Source of the DNA: Candidatus Woesearchaeota archaeon
GTDB lineage: Archaea > Nanobdellota > Nanobdellia > Woesearchaeales > GCA-2686295
NCBI GenBank assembly: GCA_937912225.1
Contig: CALDOJ010000007.1
Span: 1 to 64,000, forward strand
DNA: 64,000 nucleotides
Reading direction: 5' to 3'
Positions 49,651 to 58,254 of this stretch are shown here, in pieces (within the stretch, counting starts at the first letter, position 1; each line of letters starts with the position of its first letter). Made by a program: the position numbers and the translations under genes. Under the pieces are notes generated by a model. That model searched no databases, had not been told where the DNA came from, and worked only from the letters and a program-made list of their open reading frames with translations.

Positions 49651-50119
49651 AGTTTTAAAAACAGTTATATTTGAGAAACCTTACAGACACTATTTCGCAT
49701 TAGTTTTTTTCTTTTATTTATTATTAAATATTTATGTTAACAAAATTCACGTAACACTTCCAACCTTGGTTAACAGCACAATTTTTATCCCATTCACATT
49801 TTTTTTATTAGTGGTTGCTTTTTTAGTAGCAATCAATGTTAATCTTGTAATTTATAGATTTAAAGAATTAAAAAAGATGAGTAAAAGTAGTGGTGGGCTT
49901 GGTGTTTTAGGAGTTCTGGGAGGTCTTCTTGGCGGTGCTTGTCCTGGTTGTTTTGTTGGACTATTTCCTGCAGTAGTAGGATTATTTGGAGTTACTGCTT
50001 CACTTGGAAGTCTGCCATTATATGGTATTGAAATTCAAATGATCTCCGTAATAATATTGCTTGTGTCATTTTATTTCTTAACTAAGAACGATATCTGCGA
50101 AATTCCTGCAAAGAATTAG
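49637..50119 (+). CDS. membrane protein with CPGC motif, redox-linked
   Basis: A 160-residue protein with about four spans (20-40, 45-70, 87-117, 132-150). The third contains GLLGGACPGCFVGLFPAVVGLF, a Cys-x-x-Cys inside a Gly-rich membrane segment. Its gene overlaps the thioredoxin-like lipoprotein gene, so it may pass electrons between membrane and exported thioredoxin, as CcdA or VKOR do. No family recognised. Confidence 0.65.
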   Translation: MNRSEVLKTVIFEKPYRHYFALVFFFYLLLNIYVNKIHVTLPTLVNSTIFIPFTFFLLVVAFLVAINVNLVIYRFKELKKMSKSSGGLGVLGVLGGLLGGACPGCFVGLFPAVVGLFGVTASLGSLPLYGIEIQMISVIILLVSFYFLTKNDICEIPAKN

Positions 50120-51219
50120 ATTGTCAAATTTAAATTATTCAGAACTTGATGTATTTCTTTTCTTTTTGTTACAAAATCCACGTCAGGATAATATCTTCCA
50201 ATTAACTCTTCATCTCCACTAACTTTAGTTGAGGCCATAGATGCAGACAGTTCAGTCATTGTTTCTCTATTAGGATCAGCATCAAAGCATTGCATGTTTA
50301 TCATATCAAACGCAATCATATTAAAAATTCCATCATGTAATCCTGCATTATTCATTACATAGCTAAATCCGCCATTCATTAAATATTGCGTATAATTCCA
50401 ATGATTGTGCGATTGAACAAATACTCGTCTCATAATATTGATTGGTAAATCTTCCATGAATTTTTTTAAAGATAAAGATGCAGTATTGAAATTTCCTGTT
50501 TCTTTTTCATAAGCTCCTTGAGTATGATTATAAATTACAATATTTGAAACTTCACTAAGTTTTGCTTCTGCTTTTTTAATTAGTTCTTTTGTTTTCTCTT
50601 CTTGTGCTCTTGATTCTGGATCAGGTCCAATAGTTGCATGGCTCTCGCCAGGAATGCCCATAATTAAAGTATCACCCATTACATAAACATCGTCTCGAAT
50701 ATATTTAAAATCATGTGATTCTTCCATTCGATATAAATTTGTTTCAAAATAATCAAAGATTTTCTTTAGTTCTTTTTTGTCAACATTCGCAACAACATCA
50801 GGTTTTTGTCCTGTTAAGAAAGGAATCTCTTGTAATACTAGAAAATGTAATGGTGATTCATGGTTTCCCATATTAAAAATTGTATGTTTAACTTTTGAGA
50901 ATTTTTTTAGTACATCAAGACACCAATCATATCGCTCCAAAACATACTCCATAACCATTTTTGGAGTTACTTCTTTAGTTTCCATAAATTGTTTGTAGAA
51001 TTTTGGCGCTCCTTCCTTTAAGTGTCTTAGTAATTCTTCTTTTTCAATCCATCGATCTTTGTAAACACAACTATCTTTCATTGAGAAGACCCCCAACAGA
51101 TCCCCGTTAATCACGACTGCGTCTATATCAGAGTGTTCTTTTACAACTTTTCTCAGATAATTGTATGATTTATTAATACAATGTGCTGAATGAGTGTCTG
51201 ATATTATTACGTGTTTCAT
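50116..51219 (-). CDS. calcineurin-type metallophosphoesterase
   Basis: A 367-residue phosphoesterase with metal-binding motifs in order: VIISDTHS (Asp8, His10), VINGDLL, MGNHES, YNHTQG and QSHNHW. It is probably cytoplasmic. A large insertion sits between GDLL and GNHE. Possible substrates are phosphodiesters or nucleic acid ends; none can be chosen. The frame extends to 51249, but MKHVIISDTH at 51219 is the natural start. It ends in a four-base overlap with the convergent redox gene. Confidence 0.85.
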   Translation of the reverse strand: MKHVIISDTHSAHCINKSYNYLRKVVKEHSDIDAVVINGDLLGVFSMKDSCVYKDRWIEKEELLRHLKEGAPKFYKQFMETKEVTPKMVMEYVLERYDWCLDVLKKFSKVKHTIFNMGNHESPLHFLVLQEIPFLTGQKPDVVANVDKKELKKIFDYFETNLYRMEESHDFKYIRDDVYVMGDTLIMGIPGESHATIGPDPESRAQEEKTKELIKKAEAKLSEVSNIVIYNHTQGAYEKETGNFNTASLSLKKFMEDLPINIMRRVFVQSHNHWNYTQYLMNGGFSYVMNNAGLHDGIFNMIAFDMINMQCFDADPNRETMTELSASMASTKVSGDEELIGRYYPDVDFVTKRKEIHQVLNNLNLTI

Positions 51220-51250
51220 TTTTTCTTCATTATGATAAAACACGAACATT

Positions 51251-51267
51251 CAAAAACAAAGTTTTTG
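51251..51267. repeat. CAAAAAC-GTTTTTG hairpin element
   Basis: CAAAAACAAAGTTTTTG, 7-bp arms and a 3-base loop, between the phosphoesterase start and the end of the upstream gene. It matches the elements at 46035 and 46091. Confidence 0.5.
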
Positions 51268-51293
51268 TAATGGTTCATATTTTTACCTTTAAA

Positions 51294-51716
51294 TTATTCT
51301 TTATTGTCTAATTCTGGTTTGTACAATCTTTGATCTCCTTTAGCCGACCAAGGACCATGTTCAGAAATTCCGAAAGTCATATCAGCTTCAGGCATAAATG
51401 TTCCTGTGTATGTTGGTGGTTCAAATTTTCCAAGAAGATTTTCAGAATCAGGGTCTGTTTGACTTCCGGCATATACTGGTTCAGATTTCACAACCCAACC
51501 TTCAACACCATTTTCATCAGGCCCCATAATTTTTTCTTCTGACGTTCTATACCCCATGATTTCTGCAGGTTTACTCATTGACATAGACATTATAGCAATA
51601 GTTGTTGCAATCTTCAGATATTTTTTAGCTGTTTCGATTAAATCATATTCTAAAGCAGCTCCAATTCCTTGATTTTGAACAATATTTTTTAATTCTTTGA
51701 AATGTTTTAAACTCAT
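51294..51716 (-). CDS. hypothetical protein with one membrane-like segment
   Basis: A 140-residue protein: helical start, a weakly hydrophobic stretch (YLKIATTIAIMSMSMSKPA, about 33-50), then a low-complexity, Pro/Gly/acid-rich exported-looking tail (VYAGSQTDPDSENLLGKFEPPTYTGTF). AGGTGAAT precedes the ATG. Not recognised. Its promoter carries the ACTACT-type element at 51778. Confidence 0.5.
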   Translation of the reverse strand: MSLKHFKELKNIVQNQGIGAALEYDLIETAKKYLKIATTIAIMSMSMSKPAEIMGYRTSEEKIMGPDENGVEGWVVKSEPVYAGSQTDPDSENLLGKFEPPTYTGTFMPEADMTFGISEHGPWSAKGDQRLYKPELDNKE

Positions 51717-51777
51717 AATAATTCACCTCGTTTCTACTATAAATGACCCTTTTACTATATAAATGTTTCGTTTATTG

Positions 51778-51800
51778 ACTACTTGGTAGTGATAACTACT
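51778..51800. promoter_or_regulatory. ACTACT-type operator-like element, site 4
   Basis: Contains ACTACTTGGTAGTGATAA then CTACT: half-sites ACTAC, GTAGT and ACTAC in a row. It sits just upstream of the TATA (TTTATATAG, about 51756-51764) of the leftward gene starting at 51716, the same layout as sites 16199 and 28126. This is the clearest copy. Confidence 0.5.
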
Positions 51801-51892
51801 GTGTCTTTTATAACGCAAAACAAAACCCATAATTTCCACAAACACCATTTCTAAGTAAGAAACATATATAAACAACAAAGTATTACTAAATC

Positions 51893-52624
51893 ATGAAAGA
51901 TAAAATGTTACTACAATTAAGATTAATAGGAAAAGCAGCAATGACTGCTGTAGGAATTGGTTCTGGTGTGTATTCTTCATTAAAAGCATACCAATCATAT
52001 ACTGAAAATGATCCGTACAATAAACTTTTAGAACCATTAAAAGCAGAATCCATGAAATGGGGCTTAGCAGTTTCTTGTTTGGGAAGAGAAGAATACCATA
52101 TAGGAAACATCAGCACTCACGACGAAGGAGGAGCAATAAATGCACTAGGATTAAAAGAATTAATTCAACTCCCCTACCACAGATATTATTCCAATTATGA
52201 ACAACCTAACGGTGAATACAAAGTCCATCCTAAATATCGAGCAGGAAAAACAGATTCAAAAGGTTACATTGACCCAGACCCAGAACTTGCTAAAACTTTA
52301 ATTCTATCAGCAATTAACAGTATAAAATCAACAAAAAACCTTATTGAAACAGATAATTTTGAACCAATGAAGGAAAAAGTCTTAGAAAAACTAACAGGAA
52401 TTGATGAACTGTTAACAGCAGAATACACAGTGGGAGATGATTATACAGAACTTCAAGAAGGAATATCAATGGTTGTTAGATTAATAACAGGAATTGAATT
52501 TGATTACAAACTCGAAGTTCACAAACTTGAAGATAAACAGCGATGGAGAAGAGCAAGATATGCAGGCGGAGTAGGCGTTTCAACCCTCTTAACAACGATG
52601 GGATTAAAAAAACTTAAATTATAA
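51893..52624 (+). CDS. hypothetical protein with terminal hydrophobic segments
   Basis: A 243-residue protein, not recognised. It has a hydrophobic N-terminal stretch (AAMTAVGIGSGVYSSL, about 15-30) and a C-terminal one (AGGVGVSTLLTTMGL), with a soluble alpha-helical centre. TATA (ACATATATAAAC) is about 27 bases before the ATG. It precedes the TPR-like gene by six bases and is probably cotranscribed with it. Confidence 0.55.
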   Translation: MKDKMLLQLRLIGKAAMTAVGIGSGVYSSLKAYQSYTENDPYNKLLEPLKAESMKWGLAVSCLGREEYHIGNISTHDEGGAINALGLKELIQLPYHRYYSNYEQPNGEYKVHPKYRAGKTDSKGYIDPDPELAKTLILSAINSIKSTKNLIETDNFEPMKEKVLEKLTGIDELLTAEYTVGDDYTELQEGISMVVRLITGIEFDYKLEVHKLEDKQRWRRARYAGGVGVSTLLTTMGLKKLKL

Positions 52625-52630
52625 GCACAA

Positions 52631-53449
52631 ATGACAGACAACCCATTCAATATTTTTGAAGATATGCTAAACGGATTTGAAGACTTTCTTAAAACAAGTT
52701 CTAAAAATAAACCTAAAGAAAATAGGCTAACAAAACTTGAAGCTTTAATCCAAACATTTGAACAAGAAGTTTCTAAAGGAGATAAAAAATTTCTTAAGTC
52801 AGCGGTTGTTAACTATAATGATTTTGTTACAAAAACAAACGACCAAAGGTTGAATAAAGCGCACGCATTAGCATCTACATTCATTGAAAATTTCTCATTA
52901 GGACATTCTTCCTTAAAAAGATATGTTGATGCAACAAACGACCCACTTCCTAACTTAACTGAAGCATTAGGCTTATTAGCTTATCAAACTAAACATTTTA
53001 AAGAAGCCATAGAATTATTTGGCGAAGATCCTATTTGTGAAGAATCAGCTCTTGCGTATGTTTGTTCACAATTTAATACTGGCAATACTAAAATTACTAT
53101 GTATCAATCAAAATTAAAACCCATCATCAATACTTCAGTTCTTGCAAATACCATTATTGGAAAACTTCATTTTGATAAAGAAGAATTTAAAAAAGCAGAA
53201 AAGTATTTTACAAATGCTGCTGAGATTGAACCAGAAAATGAAGAAGTTAGGTTAAACAAGTTTGTTAATTTGTTACAACAAAACAAATATGATCAAGTTT
53301 ATCCACACATTTCAGCATTTTATGTTGAAACCGGTTCAAAAAAAACCAAAGAAGATTTAAATTCAAGACTTGATGGGCGAGAAATTAAAGTTGATATGTA
53401 CACGCCAGCAGTTAAAATGTATGTCATAATTAAAGGGCTTGCAATTTAA
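52631..53449 (+). CDS. TPR-like repeat protein
   Basis: A 272-residue helical protein with TPR-type units: ALGLLAYQTKHFKEAIELFGEDP, then ANTIIGKLHFDKEEFKKAEKYFTNAAEIEPENEEVRLNKFVNLL. No signal peptide. It probably mediates protein contact, perhaps with its 243-residue operon partner. Confidence 0.65.
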   Translation: MTDNPFNIFEDMLNGFEDFLKTSSKNKPKENRLTKLEALIQTFEQEVSKGDKKFLKSAVVNYNDFVTKTNDQRLNKAHALASTFIENFSLGHSSLKRYVDATNDPLPNLTEALGLLAYQTKHFKEAIELFGEDPICEESALAYVCSQFNTGNTKITMYQSKLKPIINTSVLANTIIGKLHFDKEEFKKAEKYFTNAAEIEPENEEVRLNKFVNLLQQNKYDQVYPHISAFYVETGSKKTKEDLNSRLDGREIKVDMYTPAVKMYVIIKGLAI

Positions 53450-53486
53450 CTTAAGTTTTATAAACAATCAATTTCTTTTATTTCTT

Positions 53487-55361
53487 ATGACTAAACCAGA
53501 ACTACTTTTACCGGCAGGAAACATAGATTCTCTTAGAGCAGCAGTTAATAATGGTGCAAACGCAGTTTATTTAGGTTTACAAGAATTTAATGCTCGAAGA
53601 AATGCTTCTAATTTCAACATCAATAATTTGAAAAGCATAGTAGATTACTGTCATAAACATAAAGTTCGAGTTTATGTAACTATGAATATACTGGTTAAGA
53701 ATTATGAACTCGAATCATTCATGCAAACAATTCATGCAATTCAAGCAAGCAAAGCAGACGCAGTAATTATTCAAAACTGCTGTTTAGCATATTTAATAAA
53801 AAAACACTATCCAAAATTCGAAGTTCATTTATCAACTCAAGCAACCGTTACAAATAAAAAAATGATTCCAAAAGAGGTTGATAGAGTAGTTTTAGCTCGA
53901 GAACTTGGAATTAAAGAAATTAAAGCAATTTCAGAAGATTTCAAAACAGAAGTATTTGTCCACGGAGCGCTTTGCGTATCATATAGTGGTCAATGCCTAT
54001 TCTCATCAATAGTCGGTGGCAGAAGCGGTAATAGAGGCTTATGTGCTCAACCTTGCAGACAAAAGTACAATAACAAATATTTGCTTAGCACTAAAGATCT
54101 TTGTTTACTTGAAGAACTCCCAGCTCTCGCAAAAGCAGGCGTTACTTCGTTAAAAGTTGAAGGTCGAATGAGAAGCCCATTGTATGTTGCAACAGTTGCA
54201 AAAATTTATAGTAAATACTTAAGCCAATTAGATAATTGGAAAGGAATAAAAGAAAAAGATATAGAAGAATTACAAATAGTTTTCAGCAGAGAATTTACAA
54301 AAGGATTTGGCTATGAAGAATCAATTATTAGTTCTGCAATGTCTTCAAACAGAGGATTATTTTTAGGCAAAGTCCGAGATGGATCTATCAGGTTAAGAAC
54401 TGATTTAGAAGTTGAAGATAAAATCACTGTTTGGAATAATGAAGATTCTAAAGAAATAATAATTGATAAGGTTGGTTTGAAAGGAGAACTTTTTGAATTA
54501 AGAAATATACAAGACAACTCTTTCGTTTATTTAACAAAAAGAAAAAGATTAAAACCGTTTTTAGGAGAACAATTAGTGCTAAAAGATAATAAAGTTGAAG
54601 TTCCAAATTTTAAATTTGATTTTCCTGAAAAAAAAGCCGAGACAAAACAATTAATTGTTAGAGCATACAATCTAAAATCAGCAATCGAAGCTGACAAAGC
54701 AGGTTGTGATATAATCTATTACGATTTATTTAAAACAGATTTTAAAGAACTAGAATCTAAACTAAAAAACGCGAAACTATTTGCTAATACTCAAAGAATA
54801 TTAACTGACGAAACACTCAATAAAACAATTTCTAAAATTGAAGAATTAAAACCCACAGGAATACTTGTTGGAAACAAAGGATTATATGAACACTTGAAGG
54901 ATTCTTCTTTTGAACTTCATTTAGATTACTCGTTTAATATTTTTAATGATTTAGACCTTGATGTTTACAAAGGATTACCAGTAATTTCTCCAGAATTATC
55001 ATTCGACGACTTAAGAAATTTGAAAAATAAAAACTTCATAAGTTTAATTCATGGACAAATAACCTTGATGACACTTAAAGAAAATATCAAAGCTCCAGAA
55101 TTAGTCGATGATGATGGCAGACATTTCACAGTCCACCAAATAGAAAGTGGCAGTCAAATATTAAATTCTCACGAACTTGGTCTATTTAATAGAGTTAGAG
55201 AACTTGATATGATTGGTGTGAAAAACTTCTTGATTGATGGCGGTAAAGAACTTGGAAAATTTGTTCGAATTTACAAAAAGATAATTTCTGGCGAAGATTT
55301 TGATGATAAGAAGATTAAGAAAGGTTTTACTACAGGGCATTTTGATAAAGGTGTTGAATAA
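53487..55361 (+). CDS. peptidase family U32 protein (RlhA/TrhP-like)
   Basis: A 624-residue U32 protein. The TIM-barrel part starts PELLLPAGNIDSLRAAVNNGANAVYLG; the cluster motif is EVFVHGALCVSYSGQCLFSS with GNRGLCAQPCR, four cysteines that in RlhA and TrhP bind an iron-sulfur cluster; SLKVEGRMRSP follows, then a C-terminal extension of about 330 residues. U32 members hydroxylate cytidine or uridine in rRNA and tRNA; the old peptidase name is doubtful. TATA supports the ATG at 53487 over the longer frame from 53439. Confidence 0.9.
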   Translation: MTKPELLLPAGNIDSLRAAVNNGANAVYLGLQEFNARRNASNFNINNLKSIVDYCHKHKVRVYVTMNILVKNYELESFMQTIHAIQASKADAVIIQNCCLAYLIKKHYPKFEVHLSTQATVTNKKMIPKEVDRVVLARELGIKEIKAISEDFKTEVFVHGALCVSYSGQCLFSSIVGGRSGNRGLCAQPCRQKYNNKYLLSTKDLCLLEELPALAKAGVTSLKVEGRMRSPLYVATVAKIYSKYLSQLDNWKGIKEKDIEELQIVFSREFTKGFGYEESIISSAMSSNRGLFLGKVRDGSIRLRTDLEVEDKITVWNNEDSKEIIIDKVGLKGELFELRNIQDNSFVYLTKRKRLKPFLGEQLVLKDNKVEVPNFKFDFPEKKAETKQLIVRAYNLKSAIEADKAGCDIIYYDLFKTDFKELESKLKNAKLFANTQRILTDETLNKTISKIEELKPTGILVGNKGLYEHLKDSSFELHLDYSFNIFNDLDLDVYKGLPVISPELSFDDLRNLKNKNFISLIHGQITLMTLKENIKAPELVDDDGRHFTVHQIESGSQILNSHELGLFNRVRELDMIGVKNFLIDGGKELGKFVRIYKKIISGEDFDDKKIKKGFTTGHFDKGVE

Positions 55362-55403
55362 AAAAAAAAAAAAAAATGTTGGAATTCACAAATAAATTTT
55401 TAA

Positions 55404-55604
55404 CTATTTTTTACAATTTTTTGCAAGCATTCCAATTCCTAAAATTATTATCAAGACTGGCCACCAAGCGCCCATTCCGCCTGAAATAATTCCTAAATGG
55501 TCTAAAAGAAAAATTGCTCCAACAAAGATTAACAGTAAAGGAAATGTAATTCCTTTATGTCCGTTACAGCAAGCTTCCGTTTTTTTTTCTGATTTTGTTT
55601 TCAT
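55404..55604 (-). CDS. small LiaI/LiaF-type membrane protein
   Basis: A 66-residue protein with a polar start (two Cys and His, EACCNGHKG) and two hydrophobic segments of the LiaI-LiaF-like transmembrane type (ITFPLLLIFVGAIFLLDHLGII, WWPVLIIILGIGML). Last gene of the PspC/LiaF cluster, overlapping the previous gene by four bases. Confidence 0.75.
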   Translation of the reverse strand: MKTKSEKKTEACCNGHKGITFPLLLIFVGAIFLLDHLGIISGGMGAWWPVLIIILGIGMLAKNCKK

Positions 55605-56482
55605 AATTCCACCTCATAAAATTTTCCTTTAATGCTTGTTGCTCCAGCATCTATATCGATGTAAATCTTTAACTCTTTATCATCATAGCCATCACTATAA
55701 TAAGTTCCGTCAGTTTTTTTAAAACCATCTAAATCTGCACTTACAGCTCCGCCATCCAGATCAATCATAACTCCAACATCACTAGGAAATTCGAAATTTA
55801 AATCACTTGCACCCGCATCAATATTTACGGTTGTTGCATACGATCCAAATATTATTTTTGTTGAAGTAGCGCCACTATCAATATCTATTTTCTCAGTTTT
55901 TAGTTCCTTTAAATCAACTTCCATAGATGTTGCACCATAATCAAGGTCTAAACTTATCACAGGCGCTGATGAAACAGTTATGTCCCATTCATTTTTAATT
56001 CTTGCAAATTGTGGGAATGAACCTTCTCTACTTATTGATAATTTGGCAATGTTACCATCTTTAGTGTACTCAAAACTAGGATCTTCAACATCTGAAGTAT
56101 TTACCATATTTTTAACCAAGTAATCATTGTTACCTGATACAATAGATACGTCACCTGCTCCAAAATCTAAAACTAGTTCTAAATACTCGACTTCAGAATC
56201 GTATGCTATTTCTTGAACAAGTTCTCGTGTTTCTCCATTCTCAAATTGTTCAACTACAAACAATCCTCCTAAGATGAGTGTTAATGCAATAAAGACTACA
56301 CCAAGTGCTTTTGCTCGTAACATAAATGCAACGCCTGCAAGTATCAAACCAATTGGCCAAAAAGTACCAAATTGTTCCCATATGGGAATTGTTATGACAC
56401 CAGTAGTTTTGAGTACAAGAATAATTCCAATAATAATAAGAACAATTCCTGTAAATAAAGAATAATTATTGGTTTTCTTCAT
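55601..56482 (-). CDS. LiaF-like / toast-rack envelope protein
   Basis: A 293-residue protein: N-terminal LiaF-type membrane spans (about 8-85, with FWPIGLILAGVAFML), then an external beta-rich domain of repeated strands with DFGAGDVSI, DYGATSMEVD, DSGATSTKI, DAGASDLNFE and DAGATSIKG. The recurrent D-x-GA-S/T motif marks a toast-rack-like beta solenoid as in DUF4097/LiaF C-terminal domains. The ATG at 56482 overlaps the PspC stop by four bases, a better start than the longer open frame. Confidence 0.8.
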   Translation of the reverse strand: MKKTNNYSLFTGIVLIIIGIILVLKTTGVITIPIWEQFGTFWPIGLILAGVAFMLRAKALGVVFIALTLILGGLFVVEQFENGETRELVQEIAYDSEVEYLELVLDFGAGDVSIVSGNNDYLVKNMVNTSDVEDPSFEYTKDGNIAKLSISREGSFPQFARIKNEWDITVSSAPVISLDLDYGATSMEVDLKELKTEKIDIDSGATSTKIIFGSYATTVNIDAGASDLNFEFPSDVGVMIDLDGGAVSADLDGFKKTDGTYYSDGYDDKELKIYIDIDAGATSIKGKFYEVEL

Positions 56483-56895
56483 TTTTTTTGTCTCCTTGCA
56501 ATCATATAAACACCTAACGCAATTAATAAAACAGGCCACATAATGTCCCAATTTATTCCAAATAAATTATTCATCAAAAATATAACTCCTACCGCTAATA
56601 ATACTAGGCCAGTAAGCATATTTCCGCTTCTTGGTTTTTTACTTTTAGAAACATCTGCAACTACTTGCTCAACTTGTGTTTTCTTGCTAGATCTTTGGTT
56701 TGGATTCTCTGGCACAAATACCCATGCAAGCACATACAATAGCAAACCTATTCCTTGAATAAAAAATAATAATACTGCTGCAAGTCTAATCCATATTGGA
56801 TCAGTGTTAAAATATTCAGCAATTCCGCCACAAACACCTGCTATCACTTTATCTTCACGAGATCTGTAAAGTCTTTTTGGTTCATTTCGTTTCAT
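56479..56895 (-). CDS. PspC domain protein with LiaI-type tail
   Basis: A 138-residue protein. PspC domain at 5-65: RLYRSREDKVIAGVCGGIAEYFNTDPIWIRLAAVL..FIQGIGLLLYVLAWVFVPE; the rest holds a basic linker and two LiaI-type spans (MLTGLVLLAVGVIFLMNNLFGI, WDIMWPVLLIALGVYMI). In bacteria PspC senses envelope stress. Second gene of the leftward cluster, 10 bases after the short PspC gene. Confidence 0.88.
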   Translation of the reverse strand: MKRNEPKRLYRSREDKVIAGVCGGIAEYFNTDPIWIRLAAVLLFFIQGIGLLLYVLAWVFVPENPNQRSSKKTQVEQVVADVSKSKKPRSGNMLTGLVLLAVGVIFLMNNLFGINWDIMWPVLLIALGVYMIARRQKK

Positions 56896-56905
56896 TTTTT
56901 TTACC

Positions 56906-57106
56906 TCATTTATTTGGATTCTCTGGTATTATTATCCATGCAATAATATACAATATTAAACCAGGTCCTGTAAATAATAACGCTGCAGCCAATAAACGAA
57001 TAATTATAGGATCAACATTAAAGTATTCTGCAATTCCGCCACAAACACCTGCAATTCTTCGATCGCTTCTTGATTTGTAGAGTCTTTTTGGTTCATTTTG
57101 TTTCAT
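56906..57106 (-). CDS. minimal PspC domain protein
   Basis: A 66-residue protein that is a PspC domain alone: RLYKSRSDRRIAGVCGGIAEYFNVDPIIIRLLAAALLF...ILYIIAWIIIPE. The ATG at 57106 has AGGTGAT upstream; an in-frame start at 57115 overlaps that site. It heads the four-gene envelope cluster and is a paralogue of the next gene's N-terminal half. Confidence 0.88.
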   Translation of the reverse strand: MKQNEPKRLYKSRSDRRIAGVCGGIAEYFNVDPIIIRLLAAALLFTGPGLILYIIAWIIIPENPNK

Positions 57107-57220
57107 AATTATCACCTTTTATTATTATAATCGTTCAATTCTTTATAAAGAATCAGAAGTATAAATATATAGGAATCCTACATAAAAACCTTTAAATAAA
57201 ACCCCATTAACAATAATAAA

Positions 57221-57919
57221 ATGGACCTTACACAATTATATCTTCAGTACCAACCACTTTTTATTCCAATATATCTACTATTAGTATCAATGCTTTCTTT
57301 AGTAATATCATTAAAAGTAAAGAAACTTTATGATTTAAGTTTGCACAGAGGTATTAAATTATTTGGATTAGCATTCTTATTTTTCTCAATCGCTTTTTTT
57401 GTACAATTTATTTTTTCCATATTGATGTATTTTGGTTACGAAAACAATTTAACCATTAGACTAACAGGAATGATTTTTTTTAATTATCTTATTTCATTAC
57501 CAGGTTTTTACATAGTTTATAGTCTTGTAAGAAAAGAAGTTGAAGAAAATTGTACTAAAACAGTTTCCAATTTGAAAGTTGCTTCGCTTCATATAATCGC
57601 ATTAATCATTGCTATAGCAGGTTTATTTTTTCCAACGTTATCAAATCATCTCCTTTTCATTCCTCAATTATTAGTTTTAGCTTACGGATTGTTAATAAGC
57701 TATCAGAATTATCAAGCAACTAGACAAGAAAGAAAAAATAATTTTCTTCAAATGTATTTCATTGCAATGGTGCTTTGGTTTACAGGATATTTATTCAATT
57801 ATCTCCAAGGTTTTGTAACGCCTTACCTATTAATATTCCCTCTCTATGTTCAATTATTAACTTTAGGCATATTCATCATATTCTTCTATGGTGTTATTAA
57901 AGTTACAAGTCATAATTAG
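57221..57919 (+). CDS. seven-span membrane protein
   Basis: A 232-residue integral membrane protein with about seven hydrophobic spans and few polar residues between them. Not recognised; the arrangement resembles the membrane sensor parts of archaeal kinases. It is followed after five bases by a winged-helix gene, suggesting a membrane sensor plus DNA-binding pair. TATA (CTTTAAATAA) precedes the ATG. Confidence 0.65.
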   Translation: MDLTQLYLQYQPLFIPIYLLLVSMLSLVISLKVKKLYDLSLHRGIKLFGLAFLFFSIAFFVQFIFSILMYFGYENNLTIRLTGMIFFNYLISLPGFYIVYSLVRKEVEENCTKTVSNLKVASLHIIALIIAIAGLFFPTLSNHLLFIPQLLVLAYGLLISYQNYQATRQERKNNFLQMYFIAMVLWFTGYLFNYLQGFVTPYLLIFPLYVQLLTLGIFIIFFYGVIKVTSHN

Positions 57920-57924
57920 AAAAA

Positions 57925-58200
57925 ATGGTAAAGAAACGAGAACGACTAGAAGTTATACATGATATTTTAACAGCAATTAAAAATAACAATAATGACTTAA
58001 AGCCAACTCGTTTGTTATATTCTTCTAATCTCTCACCACAAATGTTTAAAGATTATGTTGTTGAATTATTAGATAAAGGATTCATTGAAGAAATTTTTAA
58101 TGAAAAAGAAAAAAAATCCTATGCATTAACAAATAAAGGTTTCAAATTTCTTGAAGAATATAAAGTAATAATTGGATTCATCGAAAATTTTGGTTTGTAA
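57925..58200 (+). CDS. winged-helix DNA-binding protein
   Basis: A 91-residue winged helix of the archaeal HTH_45 type: LEVIHDILTAIKNNN, ptRLLYSSNLSPQMFKDYVVELLDKGFIEE, then wing KEKKSYALTNKGFKFLEEY. Probably a transcription regulator acting with the seven-span protein encoded five bases upstream. Confidence 0.82.
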   Translation: MVKKRERLEVIHDILTAIKNNNNDLKPTRLLYSSNLSPQMFKDYVVELLDKGFIEEIFNEKEKKSYALTNKGFKFLEEYKVIIGFIENFGL

Positions 58201-58254
58201 AAATCAACATTTCAAAATTATTTTTTTAGAATTTTGTTAATTTTGGTTCATAAA

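Noticed and set aside
55360..55376. Run of 17 A bases after the U32 gene
   Set aside because: Probably slippage in a terminator region for leftward transcripts or an assembly uncertainty; no further structure.
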